The notes beneath the pieces were generated by a model. It searched no databases. It was not told where the DNA came from and worked only from the letters and a program-made list of their open reading frames with translations. A DNA stretch of 47,140 bases from SAR86 cluster bacterium SAR86B (GTDB taxonomy: Bacteria; Pseudomonadota; Gammaproteobacteria; Magnimaribacterales; D2472). A program made the translations under genes and the position numbers. The DNA is taken from positions 1-47,140 of the forward strand of contig CAJJAC010000006.1 of the NCBI GenBank assembly GCA_905181955.1, in the 5' to 3' direction. Below, piece after piece: positions 1 through 8,130 of this stretch (position 1 is its first letter; each line of letters begins with the position of its first letter).

Positions 1-55
1 AGTATTATCACGCTATATTACTGAGTTAATTTCTAGCAGCTAGGAGTTTTTTCAT

Positions 56-223
56 TTAGTAAATACCTTGAGCATTACATATCCCTGTTGCGTTAAGTTG
101 GTAGTTTTTTATAGCATCGTCATTAAAATCTTTAATTAATTTTGGAATATTATTAACTTTAATATGGTAGTCAAGGTACTTTTTAGAATGAAGATTGTAG
201 GTACATTTCTTTCTTAAAGGCAT
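56..223 (-). CDS. Possible small hypothetical protein (55 aa) downstream of tRNA-Glu
   Basis: A minus-strand reading frame with ATG at 223-221 and TAA at 58-56 encodes a basic, Tyr/Asn/Lys-rich peptide beginning MPLRKKCTYNLHSKKYLDYH. I recognise no family. No Shine-Dalgarno is visible: the ATG directly follows the U-tract of the tRNA-Glu terminator, so translation would need read-through or a separate promoter. It may be a decayed gene or chance. The rest of 1-55 holds nothing I can identify. Confidence 0.22.
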   Translation of the reverse strand: MPLRKKCTYNLHSKKYLDYHIKVNNIPKLIKDFNDDAIKNYQLNATGICNAQGIY

Positions 224-247
224 AAAAAAGCCCACTACTGTAGGCTT
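222..247 (-). terminator. Rho-independent terminator of tRNA-Glu
   Basis: Read on the minus strand, an 8-bp stem AAGCCUAC/GUGGGCUU (one G-U pair) with loop AGUA is followed directly by a run of U. It lies about 10 bases past the CCA end of the tRNA gene, so it should end the tRNA-Glu transcript. Confidence 0.75.
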
Positions 248-257
248 CTTAGAAAGA

Positions 258-333
258 TGGTATCCCGTAGGGGAGTCGAACCCCTGTTGCCGAGATGAAA
301 ACCCGGTGTCCTAGGCCTCTAGACGAACGGGAC
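258..333 (-). tRNA. tRNA-Glu (anticodon TTC)
   Basis: The minus strand folds as a 76-nt tRNA. The acceptor arms are GTCCCGT/ACGGGAT (a terminal G-U pair is allowed), the anticodon stem CCGGG/CTCGG closes the loop TTTTCAT with anticodon TTC, and the T arm has GTTCGAC in a CAGGG/CCCTA-type context. The CCA end is encoded. It closely matches bacterial tRNA-Glu (for example the GTCTAGAGGCC D-arm region). It stands alone between its own promoter and terminator. Confidence 0.97.
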
Positions 334-347
334 TAGATGCGAGAGCC

Positions 348-353
348 ATTATA
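348..353 (-). promoter_or_regulatory. -10 element of the tRNA-Glu promoter
   Basis: A perfect TATAAT on the minus strand lies 14 bases ahead of the mature tRNA 5' end and is followed by a G+C-rich discriminator (GGCTCTCGC). GC-rich discriminators are typical of stable-RNA promoters under stringent control. The -35 region at 17-bp spacing is weak. The site fills the gap between trmJ and the tRNA. Confidence 0.5.
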
Positions 354-386
354 TTGGTTCAAATTGAAATATAAAAGCCTTCTTTG

Positions 387-1112
387 TTATTTCAGGCGTT
401 TATTTATTGCTGTTAGAAAACCTCTTAAATAATTACCTTCCATTGAATCAGGTTGAAGCCTTGAAAACATTCTTTTAATACGTGCAATTATTTGGGAAGG
501 ATTTTTTGGATCGATCATATCTAGCTTAATTGAGGTCTCAACAAAATGATCAATAAGTCTTTGTAGATCTTCTGAATTAATTTCCGGATAATCTCTCCAC
601 TCTCTGTCTTCAGTATTGTTTATATTCTTAAAAAGTTCATAGGCAACTATTTGAACTGACATGGCAATATTTAAAACTGGATATTCTGGATTAGCTGGAA
701 TCTCTAGGTGAAAATTTGCTAACTGGAGTTCTTCATTGGTAAGACCCCTATCCTCTCTGCCAAAAACAATAGAGATCTCTTTATCTCCTGTTACTTGATC
801 AATAATCTGCTCTGCTGCTTTTTCAGGATTAACTGTTGGCCAATTAATACTTCTGTTTCTTGCTGAAGTTGCGTAAATAAAAGTACTTTGCTTAATAGCT
901 TCTTGCAGGCTGGAATAAATAGTCGCATTATCTAAAACGTCTCTAGCATTACCTGAAAGTGCGTTAGCATCTCCAGACGGAAAGTCTTTTGGATTCACTA
1001 AGGATAGCTTAGATAAGCCCATGGTCTTCATGGCGCGCGCTGCTGAGCCAATATTGCCTGGATGAGAGGTTTCTACTAGAACTATATTAATTAAATTACT
1101 TTTAAAACTCAT
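387..1112 (-). CDS. trmJ: tRNA (cytidine/uridine-2'-O-)-methyltransferase TrmJ
   Basis: This SPOUT-class enzyme uses S-adenosylmethionine to 2'-O-methylate position 32 in the anticodon loop of certain tRNAs. The 241-aa product has the family signatures in order: an N-terminal VLVETSHPGNIGSAARAMK segment (residues 11-29), the SPOUT knot motif VFGREDRGLTNEE (about 116-128) and PVLNIAMSVQIVAYEL (145-160), which forms the knotted cofactor site. The C-terminal helical extension expected of TrmJ is present. Length fits E. coli TrmJ (about 246 aa). It is divergent from suhB with only 35 bases between the starts, as in E. coli, so the two share a tiny promoter region. Confidence 0.95.
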   Translation of the reverse strand: MSFKSNLINIVLVETSHPGNIGSAARAMKTMGLSKLSLVNPKDFPSGDANALSGNARDVLDNATIYSSLQEAIKQSTFIYATSARNRSINWPTVNPEKAAEQIIDQVTGDKEISIVFGREDRGLTNEELQLANFHLEIPANPEYPVLNIAMSVQIVAYELFKNINNTEDREWRDYPEINSEDLQRLIDHFVETSIKLDMIDPKNPSQIIARIKRMFSRLQPDSMEGNYLRGFLTAINKRLK

Positions 1113-1147
1113 GCAACTATTATCCTCATTTCCATTACAATAGCGAC

Positions 1148-1948
1148 ATGTCCATACCAGCTTTATTAAATGTCGCTCTCATCTCTGCAAGAAAAGGTGC
1201 TGCTGAAATTGAATTTGCTGTTAAAAAGGTACATACCTTAGATGTAACAAAGAAAGGTCCAGCTGATTACACGACTGCAATTGATCGCAGAGTCGAAAAA
1301 ATTGTTTTAGAAGAGATCAAGAGATTTTATCCAGATGATAATTTTCTTGGTGAAGAAACTGGTGAAGAGTTAGGCAGTTCAAATATAACATGGGTTTTAG
1401 ATCCAATTGATGGCACATCAAACTTCATGCATGGCTATCCTCATTTTTGTATTTCTTTGTCCTGTCTTGTGGATGGCGCTCCTGTAGCTGGAGTAATTAT
1501 TGATCCAACACGCCAAGAAGAATTTAGTGCTTCTAAAGGCTGTGGAGCTGATTTAAATAATAGAAAGATTAGAGTTAGTAAGCAACCCGGTTTGGATGGC
1601 TCTCTGCTCTCAAATTCATCTCATACAGATTCTTCGCAACCTTATAAATATGAGAATATGAAAACTTTTCAAAAGCTTTATGAAGATGAGGTAACGATTA
1701 GACGATCTGGCTCTGTAGCTCTAGACCTTTGTTATGTAGCATCAGGAAGGCTAGATGCTTTTTGGGGTCATGGGTTAAAAAAATGGGATGTATCAGCTGG
1801 ATTACTTATAGCCGAAGAAGCTGGAGCTTTAATAAGTGACTTTAATGGCGATCCAAAGTATTTGGATGGAGATCATTTTATTTGTTCATCACCTAAGTGC
1901 TTCAAGCCGATGTTACAGGCTATTAAACCTTACTACAAAGCCGACTAA
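1148..1948 (+). CDS. suhB: Inositol-1-monophosphatase family protein SuhB
   Basis: A Mg-dependent phosphatase of the inositol monophosphatase family. In E. coli SuhB also joins the ribosomal-RNA antitermination complex. The 266-aa protein carries the metal-binding motifs: LGEETGEE (residues 67-74), WVLDPIDGTSNFMHGYPHF (82-100), and KKWDVSAGLLIAEEAGA late in the chain with the usual Trp-Asp pair at about 212-213. Length equals the family norm. It is divergent from trmJ, and its stop overlaps the stop of convergent secF by 4 bases. Confidence 0.95.
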   Translation: MSIPALLNVALISARKGAAEIEFAVKKVHTLDVTKKGPADYTTAIDRRVEKIVLEEIKRFYPDDNFLGEETGEELGSSNITWVLDPIDGTSNFMHGYPHFCISLSCLVDGAPVAGVIIDPTRQEEFSASKGCGADLNNRKIRVSKQPGLDGSLLSNSSHTDSSQPYKYENMKTFQKLYEDEVTIRRSGSVALDLCYVASGRLDAFWGHGLKKWDVSAGLLIAEEAGALISDFNGDPKYLDGDHFICSSPKCFKPMLQAIKPYYKAD

Positions 1949-2862
1949 GGCATTTCATCAAAATCTGCACCTTCAGGCTCTGGAATAGCCATATCTTCTT
2001 GTGTTATTGCAAGTGACATAAGCATATTTGCAACTATATAAATCGATGAATAAGTTCCAATTAGAACACCTATTATTAATGCAAGACTAAACCCTCTTAT
2101 CATGTCTCCACCAAATATAAATAGAGCAAATAATACTAATAAGGTTGTAAATGAAGTGATAATTGTTCTACTTAGAGTCTGATTTAATGATAAATCTATG
2201 ATCTCTTGGGGATCATCAAGTTCACGCTGAGTTCTAAAGTTCTCTCTGATTCTGTCTGAAACAACAATAGTATCATTAAGTGAATAACCTATAACTGCAA
2301 GCAATGCAGCTAGGACAGTCAAGTCAAAGTCCCATGCAAAGATAGAGAAGAAACCTAAAATAATGACAACATCATGTGTTAAAGCTGTAACTGCTCCTAA
2401 AGCAAACTTATATTGGAATCTAAAGGCGACATATAGCAAAATCATAAACAGGGCTACAAGCATACCTACACCACCCTGATCTCTTAGTTCTGAACCTACC
2501 TGAGGTCCTACAAATTCAGAGCGCTTCAATGTACCCGGTAAGCCTTGATCTTCAAGTAAAGTAAATATCTGATCACCTAATTTACTATTACCACTTCGAT
2601 CTGCTACTTTAATTAAAACATCTAAATCAGTTCCAAAGTTTACAACTTGAGAGTCCTCAAAATTATTAGCAATTAATATTGAACGAATTTCCTCAAGATT
2701 AACTGGCTCCTCGTAAGATATCTCAACAAGTGTTCCGCCGCTAAAATCCAAACCTAAAGTTAATCCTCTAAAGCCTAAAGTAAGGACAGAAATAGAGAAA
2801 AGCGCTATAGAGATAAGTCCAGCTATCTTACGGTACTTCATAAATGGAATAAACTTATTCAT
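1945..2862 (-). CDS. secF: Protein translocase subunit SecF
   Basis: An inner-membrane subunit which, with SecD and YajC, uses the proton gradient to help SecYEG pull proteins across the membrane. The 305-aa product shows TM1 near residues 14-32, the FRGLTLGLDFSGGTLVEISY motif just after it, a periplasmic domain to about 125, and then five TM segments with the conserved VIGYSLNDTIVVSDRIREN stretch. The start abuts secD (stop and start share a base), so the two are translationally coupled. The C-terminal end overlaps the suhB stop. Confidence 0.96.
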   Translation of the reverse strand: MNKFIPFMKYRKIAGLISIALFSISVLTLGFRGLTLGLDFSGGTLVEISYEEPVNLEEIRSILIANNFEDSQVVNFGTDLDVLIKVADRSGNSKLGDQIFTLLEDQGLPGTLKRSEFVGPQVGSELRDQGGVGMLVALFMILLYVAFRFQYKFALGAVTALTHDVVIILGFFSIFAWDFDLTVLAALLAVIGYSLNDTIVVSDRIRENFRTQRELDDPQEIIDLSLNQTLSRTIITSFTTLLVLFALFIFGGDMIRGFSLALIIGVLIGTYSSIYIVANMLMSLAITQEDMAIPEPEGADFDEMP

Positions 2863-4718
2863 TAGATCTTTAACTCCTTAATATTTCTACCACCATACAT
2901 AAGATTAACAATCGATCTTGTAACAAGAATAGCGGTAAACATTGAAGTAACAATTCCTATGGAAAGGGTAATTGCGAAACCTTTAACTGGACCAGTACCA
3001 ATGGTATATAAAACAAGTGAGGCAATTAATGTAGTTACATTTGCATCAAAGATAGTAACAAAAGCTCTAGAAAAACCATCATTGATGGCGCTCTGTGGAT
3101 TTTTAGTTTTTAACTCTTCACGAATTCTTGAAAAGATAAGCACGTTGGCATCTACCGCCATACCAACTGTTAAAACAATACCTGCTATACCTGGTAATGA
3201 TAAAGCGGCTCCTAACAAAGACATAATGCCTGTTATAAGGATTAAGTTACTAAAAAGAGCTACGTTAGCTGCAATACCAAACATTCCATAATAAAAAGCC
3301 ATAAAGAGAACAACTAACATAAATCCAATAACTACAGATCTAAAACCAGTTTCAATATTTTCTTTACCAAGGCTTGGACCTACTGTTCTCTCTTCAACAA
3401 ATTTCATTGGAGCAGCCAGAGCACCAGCTCTTAAAAGAAGTGCAAGCTCACTAGCTTCTTGAGGTGACCCAACACCAGTGATTCTAAATGAAGCTCCTAG
3501 ATTAGCTTGAATGGTCGCTAGACTGATAATTCTTTTTTCTATATAAGAAGTTTGAGTAATAATTTCATTTCCATCATCATCATTTTCAATTTTAGACTTA
3601 CTTTTTTGTTCAACAAAAAGAACTGCTAGACCTCTACCAATATTCGGACCAGTTGCTCTTTGCATGGATCTTCCGCCCTGCATATCTAAAGTAATATTTA
3701 CTTGTGATCGTCCATTTTCATCAAATCCAGTGCTTGCATTAGTTACCCTGTCACCGGTAACAACTATATTTTTTTCTAGATAAGCTGTTCTAAAACCATC
3801 TTTAAATTCAAATTCTTCTTTTCTAAGTCTTGATGCATTTGGTTTAGCTTCTAATCTAAACTCAAGATTAGCTGTTTTTCCAATAATTTTTTTAGCAGCT
3901 GTAGGGTCTTGCACACCAGGAAGTTCTACAACTATTCTGCTACTGCCTTGTCTTTGAACAATTGGCTCAGAAACACCTAATTCATTTACTCTATTTCTAA
4001 GCGTAGTAAGATTTTGTCCTACCGCATAGTCTCTAATCTCTTTAATTGATGCATCTGTATATGCAACTGATATCAAGTTACGTTCAATATTTTCAGTAAC
4101 ATCATAAAGGGCGCCATTGATACCGATTATATTATCCTTACCAATAATGCTACTTGCTTTGGTGAATCCTTCTGAATCTTTAAATTCAAACATCATAGTC
4201 ATAGATTTGCTTGAAGAGTCTGTTAAATAAATCTTTAGATCTCTAAATGTTTTTCTATAAGAATTTAATTGGGCCTCAAGTCTACTATTTAATGCACTTT
4301 CAATATCAACTTCAAGAAGAAAATGAACTCCTCCAGAAAGATCTAAACCTAATTTTAAGGGTCTACCACCAAGGTCTTTTAACCACTTTGGAGTTGATGG
4401 TTCAAGATTTAAAGCAATGATTGCGTCATCTAGCAAAGCTCTTTGCAAGATTGTTTTGGCACTTAATTGATCTTCGATAGAGAAGAATTTAGCAACAATA
4501 TTATTATCTCTTAAAATAATTTCATCAAAATTTACAGATTTATTTTCTAAACTTGTTGTAACTGTTTCTAGTAAAGACTGATCTGCTGATTTGCCCGAAT
4601 CAGTGTAAGCAACCTGAATAGCAGGTTGTGCAGGATATAAATTAGGCAAAGCATAGAGAACTCCCAAGGCAAGCACCAATAAGATTAAAGTGTACTTAAA
4701 TGGAGAAAATCTATTCAC
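2862..4718 (-). CDS. secD: Protein translocase subunit SecD
   Basis: The large periplasmic-domain partner of SecF in the RND-related translocase. The 618-aa chain has an N-terminal TM (about 9-27), the PLKLGLDLSGGVHFLLEVD motif, the P1 head and base domain with QNLTTLRNRVNELGVSEPIVQRQG and RIVVELPGVQDP, and a C-terminal block of TM segments with the LTVGMAVDANVLIFSRIREE motif that holds the proton-relay Asp. Length fits the gammaproteobacterial form (about 615). It sits 8 bases after yajC and is coupled to secF. Confidence 0.96.
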   Translation of the reverse strand: MNRFSPFKYTLILLVLALGVLYALPNLYPAQPAIQVAYTDSGKSADQSLLETVTTSLENKSVNFDEIILRDNNIVAKFFSIEDQLSAKTILQRALLDDAIIALNLEPSTPKWLKDLGGRPLKLGLDLSGGVHFLLEVDIESALNSRLEAQLNSYRKTFRDLKIYLTDSSSKSMTMMFEFKDSEGFTKASSIIGKDNIIGINGALYDVTENIERNLISVAYTDASIKEIRDYAVGQNLTTLRNRVNELGVSEPIVQRQGSSRIVVELPGVQDPTAAKKIIGKTANLEFRLEAKPNASRLRKEEFEFKDGFRTAYLEKNIVVTGDRVTNASTGFDENGRSQVNITLDMQGGRSMQRATGPNIGRGLAVLFVEQKSKSKIENDDDGNEIITQTSYIEKRIISLATIQANLGASFRITGVGSPQEASELALLLRAGALAAPMKFVEERTVGPSLGKENIETGFRSVVIGFMLVVLFMAFYYGMFGIAANVALFSNLILITGIMSLLGAALSLPGIAGIVLTVGMAVDANVLIFSRIREELKTKNPQSAINDGFSRAFVTIFDANVTTLIASLVLYTIGTGPVKGFAITLSIGIVTSMFTAILVTRSIVNLMYGGRNIKELKI

Positions 4719-4726
4719 AAATTATC

Positions 4727-5023
4727 CTAGCTATTGATTGAGGCAATCGTGCCTTTAGGTAAAGTGTTTGAAATAGCATTTTTTTGAAGTTTAAAGGTTA
4801 TATTTTCACTAACCTCTATTGATACATAATCACCTTTTATTTCTTTAACTTTTCCAAGAATTCCACTTGCTGCAATAACTTCATCACCCTTCTCTAAACT
4901 GTTCATCATATTTTGGAGTTCATTAGCTCTTTTTTGCTGAGGTCTGATGGACATAAAGTACATAAGAACCATAAAGCCAAACAGCATAATTAACGGTGTA
5001 AAAATTGATCCAGTAGTTTCCAT
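4727..5023 (-). CDS. yajC: Preprotein translocase subunit YajC
   Basis: A small single-pass membrane protein of the SecDF-YajC complex. The 98-aa product has one hydrophobic segment (about 7-25, rich in Phe/Met/Leu), followed by the typical SIRPQQKRANELQNMMNSLEKGDEV block and a small beta-rich domain with GILGKVKEIKGDYVSIEV. An AGGAGAA Shine-Dalgarno lies just before the ATG. Its place between tgt and secD is the standard order. Confidence 0.95.
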   Translation of the reverse strand: METTGSIFTPLIMLFGFMVLMYFMSIRPQQKRANELQNMMNSLEKGDEVIAASGILGKVKEIKGDYVSIEVSENITFKLQKNAISNTLPKGTIASINS

Positions 5024-5034
5024 ATTAGTTCTCC

Positions 5035-6150
5035 TTATAAAGGTCCATCGGGTATATCTAAATTTCGCTTATTATAAAAGTCTTTTACAAACTTCGCGAA
5101 TATATTATCTTCAATTGAATCTCTCATACCTTGCATAAGGGATTGATAGTAATAAATATTATGATAACTGGACAATATACTTCCTAGCATTTCGTTGGTT
5201 CTATCTAAATGATTTAAATATGCTCTGCTGTAATCCTTGCAAACCTTACAGTCACAATTTTCATCTACAGCATCTTCACTCATCTTATATGGAGCATTTC
5301 TTATATTGACAACCCCTGTAGACGTTATTAATTGACCATTTCTTGCATTTCTTGTTGGTAGAACGCAATCAAACATATCAATTCCATATCTAACAGCCTC
5401 AACAATATCTTCGGGTTTACCAACTCCCATAAGGTATCTTGGTTTATCAGAAGGTAATTTATCAGCCATAAATGACAAGATATCAGTTTTTTCTTGTTTA
5501 GACTCGCCAACACTCAAACCACCAAGAGCAATTCCATCAAAACCTACGTCTTTAAGGCTATTTAATGAAGCTTCTCTTAAGTCTTTATGCATTCCACCTT
5601 GAACAATCCCAAATAGAGCAGAATCTGTTTTATGAGCTTCTTTGCATCGTTTTGCCCACCGCATAGAAAGCTCCATGGATTTTTTTGCTTCTTCATGGGT
5701 TGAAGGATAGTCAGTACATTCATCAAATGCCATGACAATATCTGATCCAAGATTTTCTTGAATTTGAATTGAGTCTTCAGGTGTCATAAATATCTTTTTT
5801 CCATCATAAGGAGAGCTAAATCTAACCCCTTCTTCTGAAATTTTTACTAGATCACCTAAACTCCATACTTGAAAGCCACCAGAATCTGTAAGAATGGGTC
5901 TGTCCCAATTAGAAAATTTGTGTAGCCCGCCTAAATCACGAATAGACTCATCTCCAGGTCGCAGCATGAGGTGATAAGTATTACCTAAAATAACTTCTGA
6001 TCCCGTTGATTTGAGATCTTCTACTGTTAAGCCTTTGACAGTGCCATTAGTGCCAACAGGCATAAAAGCAGGTGTCTGGATATTACCTCTAGAGAATTCT
6101 AATTCTGCTCTTCGAGCAAAATCAGATTGATTATGTACTTTAAATTTCAT
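5035..6150 (-). CDS. tgt: Queuine tRNA-ribosyltransferase (tRNA-guanine transglycosylase)
   Basis: Exchanges guanine-34 of GUN-anticodon tRNAs for the queuosine precursor preQ1. The 371-aa TIM-barrel enzyme shows LTDSGGFQVWSL with the active-site Asp89, FGIVQGGMHKDLR, GGLSVGE, and MFDCVLPTRNARNG with the nucleophilic Asp at about 261. The zinc ligands fit Cys299, Cys301, Cys304 and His330. FQVWSL replaces the more common FQVFSL, a mild change. It overlaps queA by 11 bases; the pair performs successive steps in queuosine formation. Confidence 0.97.
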   Translation of the reverse strand: MKFKVHNQSDFARRAELEFSRGNIQTPAFMPVGTNGTVKGLTVEDLKSTGSEVILGNTYHLMLRPGDESIRDLGGLHKFSNWDRPILTDSGGFQVWSLGDLVKISEEGVRFSSPYDGKKIFMTPEDSIQIQENLGSDIVMAFDECTDYPSTHEEAKKSMELSMRWAKRCKEAHKTDSALFGIVQGGMHKDLREASLNSLKDVGFDGIALGGLSVGESKQEKTDILSFMADKLPSDKPRYLMGVGKPEDIVEAVRYGIDMFDCVLPTRNARNGQLITSTGVVNIRNAPYKMSEDAVDENCDCKVCKDYSRAYLNHLDRTNEMLGSILSSYHNIYYYQSLMQGMRDSIEDNIFAKFVKDFYNKRNLDIPDGPL

Positions 6151-7159
6151 GATTTTTCAGAAGCATAGCATCACCATAAGACAAGAATCTATATTTTTCA
6201 TCAACAGCTGTTTTATATATATCTTTCATATTCTCATAACCAATAAAAGCGGACACGAGCATTAGTAAAGAAGATTGTGGAAGATGGAAGTTAGTAATAA
6301 GCATATCAACTGCTTTAAAGCTATATCCAGGATAGATAAAAAGTTTTGTATAACCACGATAACCTTTAATGCTTGTATCTATATAAGCAGTTTCAAGAGC
6401 TCGTGTTGCTGTTGTCCCTACTGTAAATACACGACCTCCTTTTGACTTAGTCTCTTCAACTAAATCTATAACTTCAGGAGATACCTCAAGATACTCACTA
6501 TGAATATCATGATCTTTAATATCTTCAACTTTAACGGGCTGAAAGGTTCCAGCTCCAACGCTTAAATTAACTGATACTATTTTTACACCCAAGCCTTTAA
6601 TAGCCTTTAAAAGCTCTTTATCAAAATGAAGACCTGCAGTAGGAGCTGCCACTGAATTCTGTAAATTTTTATCTTCATAAACAGTTCCGTATCTATCTTT
6701 ATCTAAGTCTTCATCTGGACGCTTTATATATGGAGGCAAAGGAACATGCCCTATCTTGTTAAAAATATTTAAAGGTGGTTCATTGAATTGCAAAATAAAG
6801 AAGCTACCCTGTCTATCAATACATTCAACTTCATAGGAATCTAAATAAATTTTAGTCCCAATTTTTGGACTTCTTCCAGAACGTATTTGAACTAAAGCTT
6901 GATTATCCTCCATGATCCTTTCAAGCATAACCTCAACAACTCCACCTGATTCTTTTCTACCATGCAGTCTTGCAGGTATAACTGAAGTATTGTTTACAAC
7001 CAATAGATCTCCATCTTTAAAGTAATCTAAGACATTTTTAAATGATTTATGCTCTATCTGTTTATTGAAAACTAATAATCTGCTTGCGCTTCTATCCTCC
7101 AGCGGATACTCAGCTATAAGATTTTCGGGTAAATAATAATTAAAATCTGAAGTTTTCAT
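6140..7159 (-). CDS. queA: S-adenosylmethionine:tRNA ribosyltransferase-isomerase QueA
   Basis: Transfers and isomerises the ribosyl part of S-adenosylmethionine onto preQ1-tRNA to give epoxyqueuosine. The 339-aa protein begins MKTSDFNYYLPENLIAEYPL and carries the family hallmarks: RSASRLLV, DLLVVNNTSVIPARLHGRKE, LPPYIKRP, NSVAAPTAGLHFD, VSVNLSVGAGTFQPV, GTTATRALE and TNFHLPQSSLLMLVSAFIG. It is the first gene of the queA-tgt-yajC-secDF operon. The 50 bases between it and tRNA-Leu must hold promoters for both directions. Confidence 0.97.
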   Translation of the reverse strand: MKTSDFNYYLPENLIAEYPLEDRSASRLLVFNKQIEHKSFKNVLDYFKDGDLLVVNNTSVIPARLHGRKESGGVVEVMLERIMEDNQALVQIRSGRSPKIGTKIYLDSYEVECIDRQGSFFILQFNEPPLNIFNKIGHVPLPPYIKRPDEDLDKDRYGTVYEDKNLQNSVAAPTAGLHFDKELLKAIKGLGVKIVSVNLSVGAGTFQPVKVEDIKDHDIHSEYLEVSPEVIDLVEETKSKGGRVFTVGTTATRALETAYIDTSIKGYRGYTKLFIYPGYSFKAVDMLITNFHLPQSSLLMLVSAFIGYENMKDIYKTAVDEKYRFLSYGDAMLLKNHEI

Positions 7160-7209
7160 GAATGAGGATGATTTTAAATTAGATAATACTTAGCTACAAT
7201 GCCCAACAT

Positions 7210-7294
7210 GCCCCATTGGCGGAACTGGTAGACGCGCGCGATTCAAAATCGCGTTCCTTCGGGAGTGCCTGTTCGACTCAGGCATGGGGCACCA
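7210..7294 (+). tRNA. tRNA-Leu (anticodon CAA)
   Basis: An 85-nt class II tRNA. Acceptor arms are GCCCCAT/ATGGGGC with encoded CCA. The anticodon stem CGCGA/TCGCG closes loop TTCAAAA, giving anticodon CAA (reads UUG). A variable arm GTTCCTTCGGGAGT with its own hairpin is present, as expected for leucine, and the T loop is GTTCGACTC. A TACAAT -10-like hexamer lies at 7195-7200. The gene is followed after about 45 bases by proB on the same strand, so the tRNA and proBA may be co-transcribed. Confidence 0.97.
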
Positions 7295-7338
7295 GTCTTA
7301 GTAGTTGTTTATGTTTCAAGCATCTTTATAATCTCACT

Positions 7339-8130
7339 GTGAAAACCAAAAACACATTCATTGATAGCAAGAGATTGGTTGTGAAAATAGGATCATCTCT
7401 TCTAACCAACTCCAAAGGCGTAGTTAATAAATCTGTTCTAAAAAATGTAGTAGCTGATATTGTCTGGCTTCTTAATAAAAAGAAAGATGTTATTGTTGTA
7501 TCCTCGGGGGCGATTGCACTTGGAAGAGGAAAATTAAAACTTAAATCCGAACTTACTCTCAACGAATCTCAGGCGGTTGCAGCAACCGGTCAGATTGAGC
7601 TGATGGCAGCATGGCAGTCAGAATTTAAGAAACATAAATTTCAGGTTGCACAAATACTTCTATCTCCCTCTGATGCAGAGAATAAAAAATCATCAAAGAA
7701 TGCTATAGCAACTATTGAAAATCTTCTTAAGTTTGGTTGCGTGCCTATCATTAACGAGAACGATACAACTTCAACCGACGAAATAAAGTTCGGTGATAAC
7801 GATATTCTTGCTGCTAAGATTTCCAAGCTTGTAACTGCCGATCATTTAATCCTTCTATCCAATATTGATGGTCTTTATAGCGAGCCTCCAAAGAATCAAA
7901 AAAATGATATTTTAATAACTGAAGTTAAAAGTATTACAAAGAAAATTGAGTCCATGGCAGGAACAGCATCTTTGCTTGGAAAAGGTGGAATGGTTTCGAA
8001 GATTAAGGCAGCTGAGATATGTATGAAGTCTAAATGCTCAGTCATTATTACTTCAGGTCTAAAGAAAGATCCTATTAAAAGCCTTTTAAGAAGTACAACT
8101 AAATCAACAAGGTTTGTAGCTAAGTCATGA
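7339..8130 (+). CDS. proB: Glutamate 5-kinase ProB, short form without PUA domain
   Basis: First step of proline synthesis: ATP-dependent phosphorylation of glutamate. The 263-aa product is an amino-acid kinase fold: RLVVKIGSSLLTNSKG near the N-terminus, VIVVSSGAIALGRGKL, VAATGQIELMAAWQ, VPIINENDTTSTDEIKFGDN, LILLSNIDGLYSEPP and GGMVSKIKAAEICMKS. It ends after the kinase domain and so lacks the C-terminal PUA domain of the 367-aa E. coli enzyme. Start: the open frame continues upstream into tRNA-Leu, but no ATG lies between, so GTG 7339 is the best start (GTG 7381 would cut into the first strand). No clear Shine-Dalgarno. The stop overlaps proA by 4 bases. Confidence 0.93.
   Translation: MKTKNTFIDSKRLVVKIGSSLLTNSKGVVNKSVLKNVVADIVWLLNKKKDVIVVSSGAIALGRGKLKLKSELTLNESQAVAATGQIELMAAWQSEFKKHKFQVAQILLSPSDAENKKSSKNAIATIENLLKFGCVPIINENDTTSTDEIKFGDNDILAAKISKLVTADHLILLSNIDGLYSEPPKNQKNDILITEVKSITKKIESMAGTASLLGKGGMVSKIKAAEICMKSKCSVIITSGLKKDPIKSLLRSTTKSTRFVAKS

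Noticed and set aside
258-333. tRNA-Glu as a genomic-island attachment site
   Set aside because: No integrase and no direct repeat of the tRNA 3' end are visible in the window.
7216-7338. Extension of proB into the tRNA-Leu gene
   Set aside because: The frame is open, but the first 79 bases are the tRNA itself and the residues do not match ProB; GTG 7339 gives a normal N-terminus.
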